From Clostridia bacterium (lineage in GTDB: Bacteria > Bacillota > Clostridia > Oscillospirales > CAG-382): a stretch of DNA of 64,000 bases. The translations under genes and the position numbers were made by a program. Numbering within the stretch: the stretch's first letter is position 1; each line of letters begins with the position of its first letter. Below are positions 35,911-43,209 of the stretch, one piece after another. The notes below the pieces were generated by a model that was given only the letters and a program-made list of their open reading frames with translations, did no database searches and was not told the origin of the DNA. The stretch is from NCBI GenBank assembly GCA_017429165.1, contig JAFRPL010000007.1:112771-176770 (forward strand), given 5' to 3'.

Positions 35911-38406
35911 TTATTTCTTTTTCTTTTTTATTATTATGACCGCGGCGGCGATCGCTGCGGCGGCGACGGCGGCGATTACGACGGGAACGATTATCCCGGA
36001 GCCGTTATCGGCGTCGTTTTCCTTTGACGTTTCGGATATTTCCGTTACGGGTTCCGTCGGCTCTTCTTCGCCCGATACGGGCGCTTCGAGCGCGGGGATG
36101 GTTTCGGTCTCTTCGTGGCCGCACTTGGAACACACGCGGCGTTTTAAGCCTTCCTCACCGATCTGCGGCTCTTTTTCGGCGACCCATTCGCCGTACGTAT
36201 GCTCGCAAACTGTCGTTTCGAGCGTGAACGAAGTCTGGTTGCTCTTTTTGAAATACCGGTCACGTATGGCGGAATAGTATTCGACCTGCACCTGCGTGCC
36301 GTCTTCCGAAAAATAGAGCATGCATATCATCCCGGCGGGAGACGTGAGATCCATCCCCTGCGGGTCGACGAGCATCTGCGTCACGGTCGCGCCTCCGGCG
36401 CCTTCGCTGCGCGTGATGACCACGTTATCGCAAGGATCGTGTCCGCTTATGACGAGCGATATGTTTTTGTGCCTGGAAACGAATTTTTCCCACATATGGT
36501 CGCCGTTGTTGTATCCGCCGGAAGCGGTCGGCGGACATACGTCGTTGGCGTCGAGCGTCGTGCCGTCACGGAACAGATAGCAGTGCGTGGTGACTATGAC
36601 GTTGCAATCGGGGTGGCTTTCTATCACTTTCCCCGCCCAGTCAAGCACTTCGTCCGCGGCGCCGTAATCGAGCGTGAGTATGAGATATTTGACCATACCT
36701 ATCTGAACGATCCTCGCGGTGTTTTCTATCTTTTCGTCGTACGATTCGGTATAGGTGGCTTTGTACGCTTCGTCGCCGAAATACTTGTTGAAACCGGCGG
36801 AAGAATCGTGGTTGCCGCGGACAATGGAATAAGGCACTATGCCGTTCAGGCGGTCGTACTGCTCTTTGGTGAGCTTCCATTCCTGAGCCGTGTCCCTTTC
36901 GGTGGTATCGCCCAGACCGAGCACGTATTTGAGCTTGGTCCTTTCGGCGTTTTCGGTCAGCCAGTCGAAAATGTAATGCAGCTTGTCGGGCGCGTAGAAC
37001 GTGAGCACTTGTATATCGCCGATTATCGCCATAGAATAGGCGTAATCTTCGAGCGGCTGCTTGTTTTCGGGCTCGATCCAGTTTTTAAGCACTTCCGCGT
37101 CGTGACCGTTGCCCGAGCCGTCTTCTATTACAAGCGAGTCCTGCCTGCCGTTGAGGTCATAATGCGCTATAAGTCCTTCGGCGGCAAGGTCTGCGCTTCG
37201 CATATCCGCGGCGATCTGTTCCGCCGTGCGAACGCCGGAAAACACGGTCACGCTCGATATCTTGCCCTTGAAATACTGTCCGTTGCCCGACCTGCGGTCG
37301 CCGCCTATGCAGTACCCGACCTCGGGCACGCTGCACGACATCGCCTTGCTCACGGTCTGCGCGAGGACGCCGTTGATATAGCAAAGAAGTCTTGAGTTAT
37401 CGGAATCGTTGACTATGGCGACATGCGCCCAGTCGCCTGTACGGACGTCGCACGAAAATATCTGCTCGGTGGTCCTGCCGTTCGAATCGGTAAAGTATAT
37501 CCGCGGCGCGCCTCTGGTGCTTATTTCAAAGTTCACGCACGCGGCGGTCCCTTCGTAGTTGCCTAAGATAATGCCCGCCCTTTCGTTATAGCCTTCGGGG
37601 ACTTTGACCCACGCCTCAAAGGTCTTGGGCATTTCGGGAATGATATCGGTCGTGCAGAGCGCGTCTGCGGTAAAGTACATACCTCTCGTATCGGGGTCTT
37701 CGGCGGCGTTGTAAATCATTTTAGTCTCTTTCTTAAGATCGTTTTTGTTTTTGGAAAGATCAGTAAACGGAGCGCCCGACGTCAGATCGTACGCCGCTAT
37801 CAGGTCTTCGTCGCCGGTGTCGGGGCCGTTCAGATCGGCTTTCAGTTCCGCGTCGGTCCTCACGTCGGAATACAGCGCCACGGAAAACAGTTCCGAATTC
37901 TTTAAGTACTGTGTGTTGCCGTCCCTTAAGTCACCGCCGATGACAAGCCCGTTCGGCAGTTTTACCGCGGTAATCACGGTCTGTACGGTCTGCTTCAGCT
38001 CGCCTTCCACGTACAGCGAAGCGGCTTTGGTTTCCGGATCTACGGTGACGGCGATATTCACCGGCTCGCCGGTCCGTATGTCGTACGAAGTGAAATCGTA
38101 GCGCGGCGAAATGCTGCCGTTGTTCCAGTAGAGCGCCACCGCGCCGTTATCGCGCAGTTCGAGGTTCATACTGACCGTGGTGCTGTTGGAAAAGTTACCG
38201 ACTATGGTGCCGAGTCTGCCGTTGCCGGCGTTTTTCGCGACTTTTATCCGAGCTTCCCAGGTCAGCGGCATGGCGGGAGCTTTTGTCTGCTTGACCGTGT
38301 CGGCATTGAAAGTCATACCTTTGTTTTCCGCCGCAAACACGGTATACGCCGCCGCGCACGGAAGGAGCAAAGCCAAAACAAGCAGCGCAATGACGGTTTT
38401 TTTCAT
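35911..38406 (-). CDS. Surface LamG-metallophosphoesterase protein
   Basis: 831 residues. Signal peptide (1-26); two LamG/concanavalin-like domains (about 28-205 and 235-420), each ending in a VxxGGDxRxGNxQYxK-type turn; a calcineurin-like phosphoesterase domain (about 455-690) with GDIQ, LGLGDTTE, VRGNHDS, TTHCYLF and SGHDP metal-binding motifs; a Cys-His/Cys-Cys cluster (CEHTYGEW...CSKCGHEE, about 705-755); then an acidic linker and C-terminal helix with a KKKKK tail. It is likely tethered to the membrane with its catalytic domain outside, hydrolysing extracellular phosphate esters or phosphodiesters. Substrate unknown. Confidence 0.9.
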   Translation of the reverse strand: MKKTVIALLVLALLLPCAAAYTVFAAENKGMTFNADTVKQTKAPAMPLTWEARIKVAKNAGNGRLGTIVGNFSNSTTVSMNLELRDNGAVALYWNNGSISPRYDFTSYDIRTGEPVNIAVTVDPETKAASLYVEGELKQTVQTVITAVKLPNGLVIGGDLRDGNTQYLKNSELFSVALYSDVRTDAELKADLNGPDTGDEDLIAAYDLTSGAPFTDLSKNKNDLKKETKMIYNAAEDPDTRGMYFTADALCTTDIIPEMPKTFEAWVKVPEGYNERAGIILGNYEGTAACVNFEISTRGAPRIYFTDSNGRTTEQIFSCDVRTGDWAHVAIVNDSDNSRLLCYINGVLAQTVSKAMSCSVPEVGYCIGGDRRSGNGQYFKGKISSVTVFSGVRTAEQIAADMRSADLAAEGLIAHYDLNGRQDSLVIEDGSGNGHDAEVLKNWIEPENKQPLEDYAYSMAIIGDIQVLTFYAPDKLHYIFDWLTENAERTKLKYVLGLGDTTERDTAQEWKLTKEQYDRLNGIVPYSIVRGNHDSSAGFNKYFGDEAYKATYTESYDEKIENTARIVQIGMVKYLILTLDYGAADEVLDWAGKVIESHPDCNVIVTTHCYLFRDGTTLDANDVCPPTASGGYNNGDHMWEKFVSRHKNISLVISGHDPCDNVVITRSEGAGGATVTQMLVDPQGMDLTSPAGMICMLYFSEDGTQVQVEYYSAIRDRYFKKSNQTSFTLETTVCEHTYGEWVAEKEPQIGEEGLKRRVCSKCGHEETETIPALEAPVSGEEEPTEPVTEISETSKENDADNGSGIIVPVVIAAVAAAAIAAAVIIIKKKKK

Positions 38407-38438
38407 TTTCGTTTTCTCCTTTTTTATTCATCAATGTC

Positions 38439-38467
38439 ATTATACACAACGAGGATGATAAAAGCAA
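38439..38467 (-). promoter_or_regulatory. Promoter of the LamG-metallophosphoesterase gene
   Basis: TTGCTT (38467-38462) and a perfect TATAAT (38444-38439) with a 17-base spacer on the minus strand, about 33 bases before the ATG at 38406. Confidence 0.75.
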
Positions 38468-38500
38468 GAGTGAAATCGTTCGTTCCGCCTCGGTGAAATA

Positions 38501-38600
38501 AAATCCGTCCCCCGCCCGAACGAAGTGAGGATCTCACCCGTCCGCTGCCGCGGGGTCTCCGAAACGAGCGCCGGGTTTTGGGAATTGACAGGACGGATTT
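38501..38600. repeat. Inverted repeat bounding a 100-base GC-rich element
   Basis: AAATCCGTCC (38501-38510) and GGACGGATTT (38591-38600) are exact inverted copies around 80 bases that contain a smaller GTGAG-GAT-CTCAC hairpin. The element abuts the point where the relaxase remnant loses similarity (about 38620), so it may be a small inserted repeat or an island end. Confidence 0.45.
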
Positions 38601-38615
38601 AATTGCAAAAGAAGC

Positions 38616-38882
38616 AGCCATACGCCGCGCTGTTTCAACGCCGATACGGTGCGCCTCATCCGGCGTTACCTCTCCCGCCGCGAAGCTCTGATATCCGTGG
38701 TAGGCGACGACCTTGCCGCGCTCGCCGTATTTGCGCTTGACCGCCGTCATCTGCTCATACGCCGCCGACTTGGAACAGTTCAGCGCGGTGACGTACATTT
38801 TACGGTCGGTCTTGTCGTCGTTTTCAACGTAGCGGAGCGCGTCGTACAGATCGTCGTCGAGATACTCCTTTTTCGGGTAAAA
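38616..38882 (-). pseudogene. Relaxase (mobilisation nuclease) gene remnant
   Basis: The minus-strand frame reads KKEYLDDDLYDALRY upstream of the first ATG, then KMYVTALNCSKSAAYEQM, GKVVAYHGYQSFAAGEV and DEAHRIGVETARRM. This is the pattern of plasmid/ICE relaxases just before their conserved WGDR(Y/F) and histidine-rich metal site. Similarity stops at about 38620; the catalytic N-terminal tyrosine and the histidine triad are missing. The reading frame continues without similarity to 38424. It marks the left edge of the ATC-codon-rich island. Confidence 0.75.
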
Positions 38883-38984
38883 TCTAAATAGAATTACTCG
38901 GAGGTATCATCAAACGAACGCCGGGACAGAATCAGGCTTCAATAATAACTTTCATTTGTCGCGCCGTTTTTTTCGCTTAACCCA

Positions 38985-39013
38985 TTGACAAACGTCAAAC
39001 TTTGTGATATATT
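38985..39013 (+). promoter_or_regulatory. Promoter of the DtxR-controlled transport/methyltransferase cluster
   Basis: TTGACA (38985-38990) and TATATT (39008-39013) with a 17-base spacer. The -35 box is part of a palindrome TTGAC-AAAC-GTCAA (38985-38998). Operator 1 begins one base after the -10 box, so a bound repressor would cover the transcription start. Confidence 0.85.
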
Positions 39014-39014
39014 A

Positions 39015-39030
39015 GTTAGCGGCGGCTAAC
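39015..39030. promoter_or_regulatory. Operator 1: GTTAGC-N4-GCTAAC palindrome
   Basis: Perfect 6-bp arms around GGCG at the predicted transcription start. The half-site (G)GTTAGC is the same as in the DtxR/IdeR box of other Gram-positive bacteria, and a DtxR-family gene ends this cluster. Confidence 0.8.
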
Positions 39031-39054
39031 TGCCATCATTCACCATACGACAGA

Positions 39055-39082
39055 TCAAAAAGAGTGATGCTCTTTATTTTTT
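39055..39082 (+). terminator. Weak terminator-like hairpin in the cluster leader
   Basis: AAAGAG and CTCTTT form a short stem with a 5-base loop, followed by ATTTTTTG, about 30 bases downstream of operator 1. The stem is A/T-rich, so termination would be inefficient. It could attenuate the long leader. Confidence 0.35.
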
Positions 39083-39091
39083 GAAGTTCAA

Positions 39092-39107
39092 GTTAGCGGT
39101 TGCTAAC
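39092..39107. promoter_or_regulatory. Operator 2: GTTAGC-N4-GCTAAC palindrome
   Basis: Second copy, spacer GGTT, with symmetry extending to 8-bp arms (AAGTTAGC / GCTAACTT). It lies 77 bases (centre to centre) from operator 1. Confidence 0.78.
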
Positions 39108-39257
39108 TTGCGGATCGGAGAAGCGGGATGCGGCTGAACGTGACAGATGGGATCGCGATCCCGTTTACAGGCACGGCGGCAGGCTCCGCTTGCTCGACTT
39201 GGTGTTCGGATAATACATAAAAATCGGGGCGGCAAGCCCTTGATTTTAACGCATACG

Positions 39258-39273
39258 GTTAGCCAATGCTAAC
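39258..39273. promoter_or_regulatory. Operator 3: GTTAGC-N4-GCTAAC palindrome next to the ribosome site
   Basis: Third copy, spacer CAAT, with 7-bp arms GGTTAGC / GCTAACC. It ends a base or two before the AAAGGAGG ribosome-binding site of the first gene. A bound repressor here would block elongation or a secondary promoter. Upstream (39149-39162) lies an unrelated 14-bp palindrome GGGATCGCGATCCC. Confidence 0.78.
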
Positions 39274-39287
39274 CAAAGGAGGACAAT

Positions 39288-39539
39288 ATGAATAAGATCA
39301 CGGTGAAAATCGACGGAATGATGTGCGGTATGTGCGAGGCGCATATCTGCGACACGATAAGGAGCGCCTTCCCCGACGCGAAAAAGGTGTCCGCGTCAAG
39401 AAAAAGCGGTGAAGCGACGTTTTTATCCGACGGCGGGATTGACGAAGAAGCGCTGAAAAAGGCGATCGCCGACACGGGTTACACTTTCGTTTCCGTTTCA
39501 TCGGAAGAATACAAAAAGCGCGGTCTGTTCGGCAGGTAA
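39288..39539 (+). CDS. Heavy-metal-associated (HMA) domain protein
   Basis: 83 residues with the ferredoxin-like HMA fold and the metal-binding loop GMMCGMC (residues 10-16), a CxxC pair as in CopZ copper chaperones. The second half (GIDEEALKKAIADTGYTFVSV) matches the end of the fold. A short tail KKRGLFGR follows. It is the first gene of the operator-controlled cluster, so it probably binds or senses a soft transition metal in the cytoplasm, or buffers it for the transporters that follow. Which metal cannot be read from the sequence. Confidence 0.9.
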   Translation: MNKITVKIDGMMCGMCEAHICDTIRSAFPDAKKVSASRKSGEATFLSDGGIDEEALKKAIADTGYTFVSVSSEEYKKRGLFGR

Positions 39540-39552
39540 GGAGGACGGCGGT

Positions 39553-40251
39553 ATGTTCATCGAGATCAAAGGCGCGAAAAAACAGTACGGTACGGGAGAA
39601 GCGGCGGTTTATGCGCTCGACGGCGTCGACTTTTCGCTTGAAAAAGGAAAGATCTGCGTCATTCTCGGTCCGTCCGGATCGGGTAAAAGCACGCTGCTGA
39701 ATATGATCGGCGGTCTTGACTCGCTCGACTCGGGCGAGATCACCGTCGATGGGCAAAATATCACCGGGCTTTCAAAGAAAGCGCTGACCGCTTACCGAAA
39801 GCAGAACGTCGGCTTTATCTTCCAGTTTTACAACCTGATCCCCGATCTGACGGTCGAGGAAAACGTGCAGGTCGTGTCGGAGATCGCCGCAGATCCGCTC
39901 GATATGGACGAGATACTGACCGCGCTCGATATCGCAAAGTACCGTTACCGCTTCCCCCGCGAGCTTTCGGGCGGTCAGCAGCAGCGCGTGGCGATTGCAA
40001 GAGCAATGGTAAAGAACCCGAAACTGCTGCTCTGCGACGAGCTGACCGGCGCGCTCGATACGAGATCGTCCCGTTCGGTGCTGAAATTCATCGAAAAGAT
40101 CAACAATCGGTATGGCACGACGACGCTGATAATCACCCACAACGAGGCGATAGCGGATCTTGCCGATACCGTTGTGCGCATCCGCGACGGAAAGATCGCT
40201 TCTGTCACTGAAAACGCGAAAAAGCGGACTGCCGACGAGATAGAACTGTGA
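39553..40251 (+). CDS. ABC transporter ATP-binding protein (MacB/LolD type)
   Basis: 232 residues with Walker A GPSGSGKST (about 41-49), Q-loop NVGFIFQFYNLIPDLT, signature LSGGQQQR (about 139-146), Walker B LLLCDELTGALD and H-loop IITHNE. The NLIP...ENV segment is typical of the MacB/LolD/FtsE-type 3.A.1.122-125 groups, which drive FtsX-fold permeases without translocating through a classical pore. It is followed 7 bases later by its permease. In Firmicutes these systems export peptides or lipids or give envelope-stress resistance. Confidence 0.94.
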   Translation: MFIEIKGAKKQYGTGEAAVYALDGVDFSLEKGKICVILGPSGSGKSTLLNMIGGLDSLDSGEITVDGQNITGLSKKALTAYRKQNVGFIFQFYNLIPDLTVEENVQVVSEIAADPLDMDEILTALDIAKYRYRFPRELSGGQQQRVAIARAMVKNPKLLLCDELTGALDTRSSRSVLKFIEKINNRYGTTTLIITHNEAIADLADTVVRIRDGKIASVTENAKKRTADEIEL

Positions 40252-40258
40252 GGCGCCT

Positions 40259-42484
40259 ATGAAACTGAACAAAAGATACGTCCGCAGTATCAAAGCCAAT
40301 CTCCCGTTTTATATCGCCGCGTCGGTCCTGACGATGGTGACGCTTCTGATGTTCTACCTTTTCTATATCGCGGGTACGGGCATAAATGCATACGGAGACG
40401 AGTTCTTCTCAAAATACAAGCTCGAGAGCGCGACGTTTTCAACGTACAAGGAGATACCGGACGAAGAGCTGTCGGCGCTTGAAAGCAAATACGGCGTAAC
40501 ACTTGAAAAAGAGCGTTTCGCCGGGGTCGACGACGGCGACGTGCGCGTCCGCGTTTTTGCTCCGAACAAAAAGATCGATCTGTACGATATACAGGACGGA
40601 CGTGATCTGAGGTCGGACGGCGAAGTCCTGATCTCGGCGGGTTTTGCTGTCGAAAACGGCGTGAAACCGGGCGATAAAATAAAGATAGGCGGTAAAGAAT
40701 ATACCGTCGCGGGAACGTTTCTGCGTCCGGATTACCTCTATATGGTCGAAAACGAGTCGGACGATTACAAAAACGTGACGTCGTTCTTTCTCGCTTATAT
40801 GACTGAAAACGAGTTTACTTCGCGTTTCGGCGGCGGAAGTATCAACAACAAAGTAATATACGGTGCGGGTACTGATGAAACCGCTTTCCGCAAACAGGTC
40901 AATGAAGATTATTTCATGTCCGGTTATCTCGCGGCGGCGAACAACAAACGCGTAACGTTCGTTCACGAACAGGCGGATATGTTCCTTATGTCCTCCTGGT
41001 TCATCCTTGTGATCTTCCCGCTGCTCACCGTGGCGCTCGTTTGCATTCTGCTCGGCCGCCGCATCCGCGCTGAACAGAAGCTGATCGGCACGCTCTCGGC
41101 GCTCGGTTATGAAAAATCAAAGCTGATGCGCCATTACAGTCTGTTTGCGCTGATCCCGGGCGTTATCGGAGGAATTCTGACCTCCGTTGCCGCGCTGATC
41201 CTGTCAACGCCGTTCGGCTCGCTCGGGCTTGCCGATTACGAGCCGATGAAGCCGGAGTTTCATCTTCCGGTATGGGTGGCGGTCGCCGGCGTCGTCATCC
41301 CGGCTTTGATCTACTACTTCGCCGCCATGCTCCGTGTTCGCAGACTTCTTTCCGAAGATACGGTCAAGCTGCTTGCCGGACAGGTCGGAAACGACGCAAA
41401 AAGCCGCAGGATACTGTCGCGCAAAAAAGCGCCGATCAAAAGGAAATTTGCTGTCAGACAACTGATCGGAAGCCCCGGGAGGAGCTTCGTGATCTTCCTC
41501 GGTATCTTCCTCGGAGCTATGATCGTCGCGTTCGCGTTTTCGTTCATCGATTCCGTAAAAGCGGTGGGCGTGCAGGCGCACGGCGAATTCGGCAGCTTCA
41601 AATACGAATACATACTGAATACGCTCAAAGACGGCAGACCCGAAGACGGCGAGGCCGTGTTCGCCCTGCCATATGAGGATAAAGAAGCGCGCCGCTTCAC
41701 GCTGATGGGACTGGACGGCGACGCCGTACTCTGGAACAGGACGCTGACAAGCGGCGAAAGTGCCGACACCGACAACGGCTTTTATATCACCACCCTTTTT
41801 GAAGAGATCTTCGGCGTTCACAAGGGCGATCCCTTTACCTTCCGCAGTATTGCGACGCTGGAGGAAAAGACCGTCAGGATCGACGGCGTGATCAAAAACG
41901 GATATCAGAGCTATATCCTCACCTCTCGCGAAAAGGCGGCGGAGATCGCGGGCGTGGAGGGCGAGCATTATAACGCCGTTCTTTCGGACAAAGCCCTCGG
42001 ATATAAAAGCGAGGAAGTAATAGAGATCATTTCCGACAAGACTTACGAAACACAGATGGACAATATGATGACCGCCATGGGCGGGCTGATCTATGCGTTT
42101 ATGATCATCGGTATGATCGTCTGTATCGCCTCGCTTTACGCCACGATCAACACGGTGATCGCGGAAAACAGCCACAATATCTCGATGCTGAAAGTGCTGG
42201 GCTATGAGAACAGGCGGATCAATTCAATGATCCTGTCGTCCAATCACCTGCTTCTGATCCCCGGCATCGCGCTCGGGATCGCCGCCGCGTACGGCGTCAT
42301 GGCGTGGTACTGTGCTGAATTCGTGGAGGTGGAAAGCATCATCATCCCGGCGACGCTTTATCCGCAAAGTATCCTTTGCACGGCGCTCATCACAACCGCA
42401 AGCTATATCATCTCGCTTCTGCTCCTTTGCCGCAAGGTCGACCGCACCGATATGATCGCGGCGCTCAAGGACGGGCGCGAATAA
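40259..42484 (+). CDS. ABC transporter permease, FtsX fold
   Basis: 741 residues: one N-terminal helix (about 19-41), an extracytoplasmic domain (45-235), three helices (about 242-265, 295-320, 338-358), a KRKFAVRQLIGSPGRSF coupling segment, a helix near 415-437, a second extracytoplasmic domain, and three C-terminal helices in the pattern of a second FtsX repeat (MMTAMGGLIYAFMIIGMIV onwards). It pairs with the upstream ATPase. The substrate is unknown. In this cluster it may move a modified metal-binding metabolite or relieve envelope stress from metals. Confidence 0.9.
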   Translation: MKLNKRYVRSIKANLPFYIAASVLTMVTLLMFYLFYIAGTGINAYGDEFFSKYKLESATFSTYKEIPDEELSALESKYGVTLEKERFAGVDDGDVRVRVFAPNKKIDLYDIQDGRDLRSDGEVLISAGFAVENGVKPGDKIKIGGKEYTVAGTFLRPDYLYMVENESDDYKNVTSFFLAYMTENEFTSRFGGGSINNKVIYGAGTDETAFRKQVNEDYFMSGYLAAANNKRVTFVHEQADMFLMSSWFILVIFPLLTVALVCILLGRRIRAEQKLIGTLSALGYEKSKLMRHYSLFALIPGVIGGILTSVAALILSTPFGSLGLADYEPMKPEFHLPVWVAVAGVVIPALIYYFAAMLRVRRLLSEDTVKLLAGQVGNDAKSRRILSRKKAPIKRKFAVRQLIGSPGRSFVIFLGIFLGAMIVAFAFSFIDSVKAVGVQAHGEFGSFKYEYILNTLKDGRPEDGEAVFALPYEDKEARRFTLMGLDGDAVLWNRTLTSGESADTDNGFYITTLFEEIFGVHKGDPFTFRSIATLEEKTVRIDGVIKNGYQSYILTSREKAAEIAGVEGEHYNAVLSDKALGYKSEEVIEIISDKTYETQMDNMMTAMGGLIYAFMIIGMIVCIASLYATINTVIAENSHNISMLKVLGYENRRINSMILSSNHLLLIPGIALGIAAAYGVMAWYCAEFVEVESIIIPATLYPQSILCTALITTASYIISLLLLCRKVDRTDMIAALKDGRE

Positions 42485-42498
42485 AAAGGAGAAACAAC

Positions 42499-43170
42499 AT
42501 GAAATACGGGATCATGGGCGGATTCGTCAGATTCGCGTTCGCCGGAACGGCGTTCGGTTATATCGAAAAAGAACTCCCGGAAATCGATATGCAGTCATAC
42601 AAAAAGCGGGTGCTGAAGGAGTACAAGGCTATCGTAAAAAGGACGCCCGGTATCGGGAGCATGAAAGACAATATGTTCGTTGTGACGATGTACGCCGGCG
42701 CGTTTCTGATCGCGCTGTATAAAGAGGCGGACGGATCGCTTAACGAAGAAAAGCTGAAAGGTCTTGTCCGCGCGGCTGCGTACTGTCCGCTGATGGTGAA
42801 GGCAAAGCAAGGCAAGAGCGCGTTCACCGAAAAGGAGATCGCTGCACGCACACGGCAGTCGCAGTGGTCGAGAGATCATATCGGCGAATACCCGATGAAC
42901 TGGTTTTATTACTTTGAAACCGTTCCGGGCAAAGACGAGTATTACATTACGCATAAGCAGTGCGGGATCTGTAAACTGACCGAGCGGGAGCATTGTGAAG
43001 AGATCACAAAATACCTTTGTATGATGGATTACTATACCTTTGAAATGCAGGGCGCGGTCCTTGACAGAACGAAAACGCTCGGTTACGGCGACGACGAATG
43101 CAATTTCCATCTTATGAGCAAAGAGAGAGCAAAAGAGATCGGGTTCGTGCAAAGTCCGGACGCTAAATAG
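42499..43170 (+). CDS. ATC-hydrolase-family protein (L-2-amino-thiazoline-4-carboxylate hydrolase-like)
   Basis: 223 residues from the ATG at 42499 (AAAAGGAG upstream). The C-terminal half has HKQCGICKLTEREHCEEI, then YLCMMDYYTFEMQGAVLDRT and GDDECNFHL, a Cys/Asp pattern seen in proteins of the PF14196 ATC_hydrolase family. The founding enzyme opens the thiazoline ring of ATC to make L-cysteine derivatives. Many family members sit beside ABC transporters and methyltransferases and have no known role. Here a thiazoline or related sulfur-containing metal ligand would be a reasonable but unproven substrate. The family call is by motif only. Confidence 0.65.
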   Translation: MKYGIMGGFVRFAFAGTAFGYIEKELPEIDMQSYKKRVLKEYKAIVKRTPGIGSMKDNMFVVTMYAGAFLIALYKEADGSLNEEKLKGLVRAAAYCPLMVKAKQGKSAFTEKEIAARTRQSQWSRDHIGEYPMNWFYYFETVPGKDEYYITHKQCGICKLTEREHCEEITKYLCMMDYYTFEMQGAVLDRTKTLGYGDDECNFHLMSKERAKEIGFVQSPDAK

Positions 43171-43209
43171 AAAAACCGTTTCATTGTTATCGGAAAGGGG
43201 AACTGAAAG

